A stretch of DNA of 27,125 nucleotides from BTRG01 sp036986275 (GTDB lineage: Bacteria > Pseudomonadota > Gammaproteobacteria > Acidiferrobacterales > SZUA-150): positions 1 to 27,125 of the forward strand of contig BTRG01000033.1 in the NCBI GenBank assembly GCA_036986275.1, written 5' to 3'. Below the pieces are notes generated by a model. The model saw nothing but the letters and a program-made list of their open reading frames with translations, did not search any database and was not told the DNA's origin. Shown in pieces: positions 1 through 7,344 of this stretch (position 1 is its first letter; every line of letters begins with the position of its first letter). A program made the position numbers and the translations under genes.

Positions 1-1550
1 CCCATTGATTGCAGGATTGTTTTGTCCTTCAGGTTCACCAGGGCCTCCACCAGTTTATTACGGTCACTTGACGCCAGGTCGGGCGAGGCGCAGATAGGGA
101 ATTGCGGGATCTCGTCCGAGATCGCCAGGATCCTCAGACCCTTGCCGACATAGTTTTCGGCAACGGACAGCATGAGCCCGCCGGCATCGGCGTCTTTGTT
201 CAGGACGGCATTGGCCACGTTGTCGTGACTGCCGGCAAAACTGTGATCGGTCAGCTTGTCGAGCGTGACTCCCGCCTGCTTCAACATCGATTCCGGCATG
301 GCCTTGCTGCCGGTGGATTTCTCGTCGCCGAAGGCAAACCGCTTGCCTGCCAGTTGGGAGACCTCGGTGATGTCGGGTTCATCACGCACAACGATGGCGC
401 TACGATAGAAGGGTTCACCCTTGGCCAGCGGAATGACCAGGGCTTCGACACCATACTTTTCATGCGCCTCGATGTAAGTGCTAGGGGTCTGGTAGGATAC
501 CAGCGAACGGCCCTCACCCGCATCCTTGATGGCGCCGGCATAGTCGTGCCCCAGGCGGACAAAGAAACGGCGGTCCAGGATCGAGCCGATAAAGTTGCAT
601 AATGGGGCGAAGGATTTATTCATTTTGATGGCGTTTTCCAGGGGGACTAGCCCCAGGAATTCCAGGTGATGGCTATTGAAGCGATCTTCCAGCCGGGTCG
701 CCACTTTCGCCAGGTCGGAGCTGGTCTGATGCGAACTGGTGGCGCTTGTAAACGTATCCTGGGCAAGTTGGGAGACCTGTCCAATATTGGCATTGATACT
801 GTCTACCGCCGCCGATTGTTCCTCGGTGGCCGCGGCAATCTGTTGGACCATGGTGTTGACGGTTTCGATTTCATTGCTTGCCGCCTTCAGGGCCTTACCC
901 GTTTTATCGGTTTTGTCGACGCTTTCCTGTATCGCTTCCTTGCTCCCGCGGATAGCGTTAATGACCTCTGCGGTCACCAACTGGTTTCGCTCTATGGTCT
1001 TGGTGATTTCTTTGGTTGATTTTACGGTGTTGATTGCCAGGTTCCTGACTTCATGTGCAACGACGGCGAAACCCTTGCCGTATTGGCCGGCATGGGCCGC
1101 CTCGATAGAAGCGTTCATGGATAACAGGTTGGTCTGAAGCGCGACTTGATTGATGACCTCGACGACATCAGAGACGGCCTTCGAGGCTTCATACAATTCC
1201 TCCATGGAGTTGGTAACCTTCTCGAACAAGCTGGCAACGTCGTGAACGCTCTTATCCAGTTGCTCCATATTTTTCACACCATCCTCGTTGAGTTTGGTCA
1301 TATTGGTGGCGGCGTCCATGGTCAACGATGCATTATCCGCCACTTCCTTGATCGAGGAATTCATCTCCTCTACCGAAGCTGCAATTTCTTCGATGTGTTG
1401 GACCTGATCGTCGGCGTGTTCGCTTACGTTTTGTGATGAATCGGCCAACATCTTTCCCAGCAACACCATGGCGTTGGCCTGGTTGGATGCCTTTCCGACA
1501 AGTTCATCGATATCGTTGGGTTTGTGCTGAAAAAATTGTGCAAGTGACAT
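1..1550 (-). CDS. Soluble methyl-accepting chemotaxis-type receptor fused to a PhnD-like binding domain (3' truncated by window edge)
   Basis: Reading the reverse strand from ATG at 1550 gives an open frame of at least 516 codons that runs off position 1. GAGG and AAGG stretches lie just upstream of the start. Residues about 40-275 are an MCP signalling domain. The hairpin tip is clear: QTNLLSMNASIEAAHAG near residues 137-153, followed by GKGFAVVAHEVRNLA. No transmembrane segment or signal peptide is visible, so the receptor is probably cytoplasmic. From about residue 293 the sequence changes to a periplasmic-binding-protein-like fold of the PhnD/phosphonate type (LGLVPLENA, then FGDEKSTGSKAMP, then AGGLMLSV). 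The family would signal through CheW/CheA. Fusion of an intracellular ligand-binding domain after the MCP domain is inferred from the two halves. The ligand is unknown. The true C-terminus lies outside the window. Confidence 0.88.
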   Translation of the reverse strand, partial: MSLAQFFQHKPNDIDELVGKASNQANAMVLLGKMLADSSQNVSEHADDQVQHIEEIAASVEEMNSSIKEVADNASLTMDAATNMTKLNEDGVKNMEQLDKSVHDVASLFEKVTNSMEELYEASKAVSDVVEVINQVALQTNLLSMNASIEAAHAGQYGKGFAVVAHEVRNLAINTVKSTKEITKTIERNQLVTAEVINAIRGSKEAIQESVDKTDKTGKALKAASNEIETVNTMVQQIAAATEEQSAAVDSINANIGQVSQLAQDTFTSATSSHQTSSDLAKVATRLEDRFNSHHLEFLGLVPLENAIKMNKSFAPLCNFIGSILDRRFFVRLGHDYAGAIKDAGEGRSLVSYQTPSTYIEAHEKYGVEALVIPLAKGEPFYRSAIVVRDEPDITEVSQLAGKRFAFGDEKSTGSKAMPESMLKQAGVTLDKLTDHSFAGSHDNVANAVLNKDADAGGLMLSVAENYVGKGLRILAISDEIPQFPICASPDLASSDRNKLVEALVNLKDKTILQSM

Positions 1551-1865
1551 GACCTTATATCCTCGATCGTTGACTTATGTATTACGCCATTAAAAAACTG
1601 ACAATGGCCATGTGTATTAAAATACCTGTCCTTGGAGGTGACCTGTAGGCGGCAGGTCTCGGGTCAGCTGAGATTGGGCTGGCTCTGGAATACTTCCTTG
1701 CGAACGCCACCACGTAGGCGATTCGTTCACCCGGTGATATTACTACCGGACAATAAAATAATTGCACATAACATGCCAAATTTATGTATGTTTGCGGACA
1801 GGGAAAAATACGGGAAAAACGCACAGCAAACGGATGAAGCGGATAACGGTATACCAGGATATTGG

Positions 1866-1895
1866 CAATCTGTGACAATCTGTGACGATCTGTGG
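1866..1895. repeat. Three tandem 10-bp repeats (caatctgtga)
   Basis: Two identical 10-mers (caatctgtga) are followed by a third with two changes (cgatctgtgg), head to tail with no spacer. A 10-bp period places each unit on the same face of the helix, as in an iterated protein-binding site. No regulator can be named from the sequence. Confidence 0.7.
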
Positions 1896-1933
1896 TAAAA
1901 CTGAGTCGTATAAAGATACTTTTTATTCAAGGA

Positions 1934-1952
1934 TATTGAGGTTTCCTCAATA
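1934..1952. repeat. Perfect 8-bp inverted repeat
   Basis: TATTGAGG and CCTCAATA are separated by ttt. There is no T-run on either side, so it is not an obvious terminator. It could be an operator. It differs from the FNR/NnrR consensus (TTGAT-N4-ATCAA) in both half-site and spacing. Confidence 0.45.
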
Positions 1953-2155
1953 AAATGGATGATTTTATTTATAGACATGTTTCTCTTTGTATTCTACAGG
2001 CGTTATATAGTAATAAACCTGTCTAGAGAGCAATTGTTGTTAATATTTCCCTTTCTTTCCTTAGCGGCGAAGTGTTAATGGATTTGCAGCCTTCCATCCG
2101 CTTCTATTCCGCGCGATGCGCGATCTAACCATCACCCCATTGGTGTTTATAAAGA

Positions 2156-2925
2156 ATGAAATTGACAAGTATAAATAAACAACAATTTCCACTATGTAAT
2201 GAATTTCGTACAAGCATTGCCTTGTTTAAATTGGGGTTCAGAGTCTTTTTCCGGGGGCGGGCACTTTTTCAATAATATAGATTACCCTGTGGTCAGAAAT
2301 TTATCTTCTTCAGTTGCCTTTGTTTATGCAGTCAAGTACCAGCACTCTATGGCATGCCCATGAAATGATTTATGGTTAGAGTGTAGTTGTTATCGCAGGG
2401 TTTTTATTAACCACTGTCAAAAACTGGACAGGTATTCAAACCCTTTATGGAAAGCCACTGATGTTACTCTTTGGTATCTGGATGATTATGCATTTATTAT
2501 TGTTGTTTGGAACATCGTATTTGTTTATTGCTGGTATTTTTTAATGTCCTGTTTACACTCTCTGGTTTATCTCTATTAGGTTTTTATTGTTTGCCGGCAT
2601 CCACTTTGCTGGAGTGTCTAAAATTCTCTCGATTCATACCTTTGTTTTTGGCGGTATTGCTGTGGTTACCATGGGAATGATGTTTCGTGCTGTACTGGGA
2701 CATACCGGCAGAGACATCAGGAAACCGTCTAAAGCAATAACTTATACTTTAGGAATATTACTGTTAGGTGATGTTTTCAGAGTAGTTGTACTATTATTTG
2801 ATACGGTCAACCATCCTGTTTGGATTGGGATATCACAGGTACTTTGGATAATTTCTTTCCTGATATTTACGATTGTATATTTCCCCATATTCATTCAACT
2901 CAGAATTGATGGCCGATTCGGCTAG
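2156..2925 (+). pseudogene. nnrS: Degraded nnrS (NnrS family heme/copper membrane protein)
   Basis: ATG at 2156 opens a frame with an NnrS-like N-terminus (IALFKLGFRVFF) that stops at TAA 2273-2275. In another frame, from 2350, the family motif WHAHEMIYG is followed by a stop and then VVVIAGFLLTTVKNWTG, both typical of NnrS membrane helices. A further stop lies near 2543. The same frame then continues into the conserved C-terminus (MGMMFRAVLGHTGRD) and ends at 2923-2925. Intact NnrS proteins are about 400 residues. Here only about 250 codons remain, so roughly 120-150 codons between the two halves appear deleted, in addition to at least one frameshift and three in-frame stops. The intact family is linked to nitric-oxide stress and denitrification. 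The final 112 codons (TTG 2587 to 2925) are open but unlikely to make a functional protein. Confidence 0.85.
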
Positions 2926-3140
2926 TGGTGGCAATCTATTGCAATAACTTCTATAATACCAGTATCTTCCCCAGTTTTAGTAGACACAAAAATCTCCTTA
3001 TAGAAATGCAGGTCGGGTTATGCTATCGCCAACCTGGTCTGCGAGGAAATAGTATGCGTCCTGGATGAATCACCCCAAGGGCATGATGTACAGGAAGTAC
3101 AAACACCCAAGGCACTCGCTGTGCTCATGGGGTAGGCTCT
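2926..3140. other. Intergenic region with short nested inverted repeats
   Basis: No gene is visible. The segment includes aggtcgggtta (near 3010), a motif seen again at 26998-27007, and a small hairpin TGTAC-aggaa-GTACA near 3088-3103. It appears to be part of the repeat nest that continues to about 3500. Confidence 0.5.
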
Positions 3141-3156
3141 GTCACGGGCGCAAGGA

Positions 3157-3264
3157 TGACCTGAGCAAAGCGAAGTAATGCTGAATGAAACCCGAAGGGG
3201 TTCTACAGTGTGACCTGAGCAAAGCGAAGTAATGCTGAATGAAACCCGAAGGGGTTCTACAGTG
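3157..3264. repeat. 54-bp perfect tandem duplication
   Basis: Two identical 54-bp units lie head to tail at 3157-3210 and 3211-3264. Each starts tgacctgagcaaagcg and ends ggggttctacagtg. Each contains a hairpin made of gaaaccc/ggggttc around cgaa. Two copies without spacers rule out a CRISPR array. The unit looks like a REP/MITE-type palindromic element. Confidence 0.9.
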
Positions 3265-3304
3265 CGTCAGGAGCGACCTTCCACTGTATTGTTTTGAGTA
3301 TGTG

Positions 3305-3465
3305 GGGCGCGCAGTGGAATCCGGGATGTATTCTATTCTCATGCATGGTCCCGGATTCCGCTATCGCTGCATCCGGGCTACGCGAATCCAATAAATCATG
3401 GCTCCTTCCCCCTGGAAGGGGGAAGGCGGGGATGGGGGTGGTTGTCTATGGGTAGAACCCCTGGA
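3305..3465. repeat. Left copy of a composite interspersed repeat (inverted relative to the right-end copies)
   Basis: The segment shows in order gcagtggaatccgggatg, then tcccggattccgctatcgct, then gcatccgggcta, then a GC-rich palindrome (cttccccctggaagggggaag), then gatgggggtggtt and ctatgggtagaaccc. The reverse complement of 26815-26972 carries the same blocks in the same order with point differences. The palindromic core and abundance within one window suggest a REP/BIME-like or MITE-like family. Confidence 0.8.
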
Positions 3466-3756
3466 TTACGCTTCGCTACATCCGGGCTTCTTTGCTGTTG
3501 ATGTAATAGTTGGACGAAGCCGCTATCGCGGCAGATTAACCAAGAAATCATGGTTCTTTCGGGCTTTGGAGCTATTTTAAAAAATACCAAAAAGCATGGC
3601 AATTATTCATAAAATGACCTACGATCAACCGGTGTGAGCAAAATCGTAGAATTCCATATAAATACTCTAACCCCTTCATATTACTGGTTGTTTTCACAAT
3701 AACCAGGTTCAAAAAAGATATTTTCTAATAGCAAGAGTCGTGCCGTTGTCGGGCTT
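3466..3756. other. Intergenic region, no gene recognised
   Basis: After another 'catccggg'-type fragment near 3478-3487 the sequence becomes AT-rich. The short open frames here show no recognisable family, signal peptide or ribosome-binding site. I see nothing else supportable. Confidence 0.5.
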
Positions 3757-3817
3757 GTCCAACAAACGGTTCAGATTGTGGTTCGTTCCTCACACAATCT
3801 AACCTTATTCGTTATGG
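3757..3817. repeat. attC-like imperfect palindrome
   Basis: The left arm begins gtccaac, which fits the integron core RYYYAAC, and continues aaacggttcagattgtg. The right arm is cacaatctaacc, then cgttatgg. The arms pair over agattgtg/cacaatct and ggtt/aacc with one extrahelical C (3772), and aac/gtt pair at the ends. The total length of 61 bp is within the attC range. Against it, the right-hand core (gttatgg) fits GTTRRRY poorly and no integrase or cassette gene is adjacent. Confidence 0.35.
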
Positions 3818-3834
3818 CAGGCCTGAATGGAGGC

Positions 3835-4047
3835 CTAATTGAGCCCACGGAGGCGCCGTAGTCCAGGCGCTGTCGTAATAAGCGGTATAGCAGTATGGCT
3901 GTTCAGGGCCTGGACCAGTTGCTGCAAAAACATCTGCCAGTGCTCGGGATTCAGGGCCCCATCGTCGATATGCCCAACCAAATCCAGCATGGAATGCACT
4001 TCGTTATTTACTGTAATACTTGAGTTTGCTTGCCAGGATTCCTGCAC
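3835..4047 (-). pseudogene. Remnant of a LuxR-type HTH regulator N-terminus
   Basis: The minus strand encodes a 70-codon frame from GTG 4047. Its centre, LDLVGHIDDGALNPEHWQMF and the following FLQQLVQALNSHTA, resembles the N-terminus shared by many LuxR-type regulators (LLDLIGxIYDAALDPxxW pattern). After about 3890 the similarity ends and the frame closes in unrelated sequence. No helix-turn-helix is found downstream. I read this as a decayed fragment. The similarity is from memory of the family pattern. Confidence 0.45.
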
Positions 4048-4462
4048 GAACCAGGTTCTTTCTAAGAAACATAGTCCATTTGGATGATGCGGGATGGAAA
4101 TTTCCCTGCTATGTATATAGCTCGATTGGGCAGTTCCTTTTGAATTTCAGTAAGAAAATCGCTGCGATGACTGTTTTTTCCAGCAGGCATGGCGCATGAA
4201 GGCTGCAAATATAGAGATAGTCGTGAACCCTGGATCATTATTACTTAATTCCGTCTCTCTCACTGTCCGATCTCGGCCGCCAGCATTTGCAGTAGTAATG
4301 GACCTTCCGGGTTGTCCAACTCGGGCCAGTCCAGTGCTGGTGGCTATGCCGTTGTGGAAGACGGCGTATCGGTAGAAACAAAAGGGGCAGAATATTTTCA
4401 ATTTGAATAATTGGAATAGTCTTTAGTTACTTAAGTTACATACATTCTGGAGATACATAAGT
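4048..4462. other. Upstream region of the 717-residue lipoprotein gene
   Basis: No intact gene is visible. On the minus strand a 28-codon piece ending at a stop at 4260-4262 (…LLLQMLAAEIGQ) has protein-like composition and may be a coding remnant, but I cannot name it. The last 60 bp are AT-rich and should carry the promoter and leader of the gene starting at 4463; GGAG lies 10 bases before its ATG. Confidence 0.4.
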
Positions 4463-6616
4463 ATGAAAAATAGAAATAAAGTCGTCATCCCTATGTTGTT
4501 ATTGGGGTCTTCTTTTATATTGGGTGGATGCAGCAGTTCCAGTAGTTCCGGTGGAGGCACTCCTCCGCCGCCGACCACAGTTAATGTTGCCGGGTCAGTT
4601 TCCGCTCCGGGCGGCTCAGTGGCCTTCTATAACCCTTCCATCACAGAGAGAATTTTTGCGATGTTTGTTGGTGCTCCCGCCTATGCCGCGATTAGCGGCG
4701 TACTGGACGTGGGTGCAGGTGTTACCGTTAACCTGATCGAAGTGGATGCCGCCGGCGCCCAAGTGGGCGCCGTCATTGCTACTGCCACCACGACAGCGGG
4801 TGGCGCCTATAGTCTCGATGCCCCGGAGGGCTTTACCCCGGGCCCACAATATGTGATTCGTGCCGAGGGTGGGGGCGGGGCCGCCATAGAGGCCCGCGTG
4901 ACCAGTACTTCGGTAAATGTTGATCCAATATCGGAAGCTGCCAGCAATGTGGTTACCAGTACCGCCAGTGATCTTGGCACGCTTACCAATGACGAAGTCG
5001 ATGCGATCCAGAATGCGGTGGACGACGTGTCGCAGGATATTAATCCAGCGGGCCAGGGCGTCGATGCCCTGGCCGCCAGCCTGCAAACCGAGGCGGCAAG
5101 TAATGAAGAATCCAGCAACGTCATCAACAGCACCGTGACCAGCGGCACCATCTGCGGCACGGTAACAGACAGTGCTGCCGCGGGTATCGCCAATGTCGAT
5201 ATTGCTGTAAGTGATTTTGGTAACTGGGTCACTCGCGCCAGGACCAAGACCGCGGCTGACGGGACTTACTGCCTGAATGTTCCCGTCCAGGGCGACTCCG
5301 ATCCCGACACAGGCGGGACCTTTAGCGGTGAGTATATTCTGGGTGCCTTCAACCGCACGGACGACAGCAATGATTCCGGCCTTCATGCCAGTGAGTGGTG
5401 GTCCACGGGCGGTACGGCCTATAATAAGTTTGATGCCGAAATGATCATGGTGGCCAACACTACAACGGTGACGAAGGATCTTCAGTTAGAGCCCGGGGCG
5501 CGTATTACGGGTTCCGTGACGGCCGATGGGACCGGCGCCTCTCTGGAAGGCGTCAAGGTCGTCATTCGCGATTTTGACAATCGTACACCTGTGGCAAGCG
5601 CCCGGGTCAAGGCCGATGGCAGCTATCGCGTCAATGTCATCCCCGGTAAATACCTGGTGGTCGCGCGCAATAAAACCATACAGCCGTATGCCTCGGAGAT
5701 TTATGATGGTGGTACTGGTACCAATAACCGCAATCTGGGCGCGCCGGTTACCGTTGCCACGGGCGGCGCAACCACCCTCGATTTTGTCCTGGAAGCGGGT
5801 TACATGCTGAATGGAAGCATCACCGATGGCGGCACCGCGGTCACCGGTATGCGAGTGATGGTTAACAGCAACAGTCCGGGCGGTCCCGCCGAACGCGTGC
5901 GTACTAATAAGCAGGGCAATTACCGCATCTGGCTCAGGCCAGCTACGTATAGAGTCTATGCCTATGGCCAGCGCAACCTGAGCGTCGATCTCACAACCAG
6001 CGACCAGACCCTGGATTTTTCCGCTACCGTGAACGCGATCTCCGCCACCCTGCAGGATTCCGGTGGCAGTCCCGTCAGCCAGACTAAATTCAGGTTGTAC
6101 GATACGGCCAACAATTACCTGGGCTTCGAGGTCAGCAGCAGTGATGGCACGGTGACCATGTATACTGACCAGACAGGCGATCATCGGGTCCAGATCAGGA
6201 TCGATCGTGCCGCCAGTGCCGGTAGTAGCATCTACGATGGGCAAACCCAGCTTGCCAATGCCACGCTTGTTAACACCGCTGGCGGCGACGTTGCTCTTGG
6301 CGTCATCACACTGCCCGACGGCGGTGTGCTGACCGGCACGGTATACGCGGGCAGTAGTGGCGACACCAGTACACCCATCGGGAATTTCTCCGTAGAGGTG
6401 CGCGATGGCGGCACTGCCGGTGCAAACCGGTTTACCCGCGTAAAGACCAGGGGTGACGGTAGCTACGTGTTGACGTTACCGGCCGGTACTTACGAGCGGG
6501 TGAAGATGCGCGATGCGACCGGCAATGGCAACTGCGACAGCATCACTGTCATCGCCAGCGCGACAACCACCGTAAACTATTTTGATGGTGATAATACCTG
6601 CGTGGTGACGCCGTAA
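4463..6616 (+). CDS. Large lipoprotein with repeated carboxypeptidase-regulatory-like (Ig-fold) domains
   Basis: The 717-residue protein begins with a charged n-region and a lipobox (LGGC, Cys at about residue 23), followed by a Ser/Gly/Pro linker, so it should be an anchored lipoprotein. It then shows at least five modules of CarboxypepD_reg/SdrD-B type: about 229-280 (ICGTVTDS…ADGTYCLNVP), 348-405 (ITGSVTADG…ADGSYRVNVIPGKY), 448-505 (LNGSITDGG…QGNYRIWLRPATY), 525-580 and 622-685 (LTGTVYAGS…GDGSYVLTLPAGTY). Each has the family signature of a 'G.V.' strand and a later 'DG.Y' turn. Such domains are structural or binding modules, and no catalytic site is visible. The gene stands alone, followed by two terminators. 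Its substrate is unknown; cell-surface adhesion or scaffold is only a guess. Confidence 0.85.
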   Translation: MKNRNKVVIPMLLLGSSFILGGCSSSSSSGGGTPPPPTTVNVAGSVSAPGGSVAFYNPSITERIFAMFVGAPAYAAISGVLDVGAGVTVNLIEVDAAGAQVGAVIATATTTAGGAYSLDAPEGFTPGPQYVIRAEGGGGAAIEARVTSTSVNVDPISEAASNVVTSTASDLGTLTNDEVDAIQNAVDDVSQDINPAGQGVDALAASLQTEAASNEESSNVINSTVTSGTICGTVTDSAAAGIANVDIAVSDFGNWVTRARTKTAADGTYCLNVPVQGDSDPDTGGTFSGEYILGAFNRTDDSNDSGLHASEWWSTGGTAYNKFDAEMIMVANTTTVTKDLQLEPGARITGSVTADGTGASLEGVKVVIRDFDNRTPVASARVKADGSYRVNVIPGKYLVVARNKTIQPYASEIYDGGTGTNNRNLGAPVTVATGGATTLDFVLEAGYMLNGSITDGGTAVTGMRVMVNSNSPGGPAERVRTNKQGNYRIWLRPATYRVYAYGQRNLSVDLTTSDQTLDFSATVNAISATLQDSGGSPVSQTKFRLYDTANNYLGFEVSSSDGTVTMYTDQTGDHRVQIRIDRAASAGSSIYDGQTQLANATLVNTAGGDVALGVITLPDGGVLTGTVYAGSSGDTSTPIGNFSVEVRDGGTAGANRFTRVKTRGDGSYVLTLPAGTYERVKMRDATGNGNCDSITVIASATTTVNYFDGDNTCVVTP

Positions 6617-6642
6617 CCGGCCATGTGAGTACTCAACTCTAT

Positions 6643-6668
6643 AGGCCCCGCATTGCGGGGCCTGTTTT
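6643..6668 (+). terminator. Intrinsic terminator of the 717-residue lipoprotein gene
   Basis: An 8-bp GC-rich stem (AGGCCCCG/CGGGGCCT) with loop cattg is followed by gtttt, starting 26 bases after the stop codon. Confidence 0.85.
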
Positions 6669-6710
6669 GAGAATAACGATGTAACAAACAGGTAATTAGC
6701 TGAAATAATA

Positions 6711-6738
6711 ATCCCCGCTTGAAGCGGGGATTTTTTTT
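6711..6738 (+). terminator. Second intrinsic terminator, possibly bidirectional
   Basis: Stem ATCCCCGC/GCGGGGAT with loop ttgaa is followed by eight T. On the other strand the hairpin is followed by an AT-rich tract (attattattt), so it may also stop the convergent VanZ-like gene. Confidence 0.9.
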
Positions 6739-6821
6739 GTTCTAAGGAAAGTGGCCGTGGATGAATTTGGCCGGCGTGATCAATGAATCCAGTAAAAGGA
6801 CGGGCAGTGCCCACCCTTCAT

Positions 6822-7211
6822 TTATAACTTTGCCTCAATAATCCGGAGCACATTCCACTTTAGTCGTTTCGCTGCGAACCAACCAAGCGCTACGCCCAGC
6901 ATATTCGCCAATCCATCCAGCCATTCGGCGCTGCGTACACCGCCCAGGCCTTGCAGGTATTCCAGTATTAAGCCTGTTGCGATCAATGCCATGGCAATTT
7001 TAGGCCAGTGCCGGCGGGCATGGCACTGGGCATAACACCACATGAGTCCGCCGTAGCCGGCGAGATGTGCCAGCTTGTCCATGTGGGCGGCGCCCAGGTT
7101 GGGCGCCGAGGGCCTGAGTGACACCCATATAATGATACCGAGGTAGGCGGCGCAGAGCAGGCGCCAGAATAGTGGCCAGCGTAGCGGTGGGGTGTGGGTT
7201 TCGTCTTTCAT
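6822..7211 (-). CDS. VanZ-like family membrane protein
   Basis: The 129-residue protein starts at ATG 7211 (MKDETHTPP); an upstream in-frame extension to 7256 exists but has no better signal. Helices are visible at about residues 15-32, 42-60, 70-88 and 95-112. The family motifs are present: IIWVSLRPSAP after the first helix, DKLAHLAGYGGLMWCY, then LEYLQG, and a final DGLANMLGVALGW. This is the common short, chromosomal VanZ-like protein of Proteobacteria, for which no definite biochemical role is known. It should not be read as glycopeptide resistance. It is transcribed divergently from purC with about 130 bp between them. Confidence 0.85.
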   Translation of the reverse strand: MKDETHTPPLRWPLFWRLLCAAYLGIIIWVSLRPSAPNLGAAHMDKLAHLAGYGGLMWCYAQCHARRHWPKIAMALIATGLILEYLQGLGGVRSAEWLDGLANMLGVALGWFAAKRLKWNVLRIIEAKL

Positions 7212-7251
7212 TATTGTGAGATTGGCTACTGGAGCCCGTGGCCGACTTCGG

Positions 7252-7257
7252 TACAAT
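7252..7257 (+). promoter_or_regulatory. Possible -10 element of purC
   Basis: TACAAT lies about 90 bases before the purC start. The hexamer 17 bases upstream (ctggag) is a weak -35 match. The call rests mainly on the good -10 and the position in the divergent VanZ/purC gap. Confidence 0.35.
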
Positions 7258-7344
7258 AGCGCCTTTTCCGGCCCGGACCCAGCAAGCCTCCCGGTTGATG
7301 GGTGTTGGCGCCAATTTTATATATTAAGTATGAGGCAAGATTCC

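Larger units (their letters stand above)
1551..2155. other. AT-rich intergenic region between MCP gene and nnrS remnant
   Basis: No convincing gene was found; the short open frames on both strands look random. The region must hold the promoter of the minus-strand receptor gene. It contains a short hairpin (GACCTG/CAGGTC, about 1640-1658), a triple 10-bp direct repeat at 1866-1895, and an 8-bp perfect inverted repeat at 1934-1952. Confidence 0.6.

Noticed and set aside
1934..1952. FNR/NnrR operator for nnrS
   Set aside because: Half-sites and spacing (TTGAGG-ttt-CCTCAA) do not fit TTGAT-N4-ATCAA, and the site is 200 bp from the pseudogene start.
3157..3264. CRISPR-like repeat pair
   Set aside because: The two 54-bp units are directly adjacent without spacers, and no cas gene is in the window.
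4616..6244. Long antisense open frames opposite the 717-residue lipoprotein gene
   Set aside because: They lack ribosome-binding sites and protein-like pattern, and they are explained by the GC-biased codons of the plus-strand gene.
6822..7211. Glycopeptide resistance gene vanZ
   Set aside because: Only the general VanZ-like fold is present. No other van genes exist nearby, and such proteins are common housekeeping-type membrane proteins in Proteobacteria.
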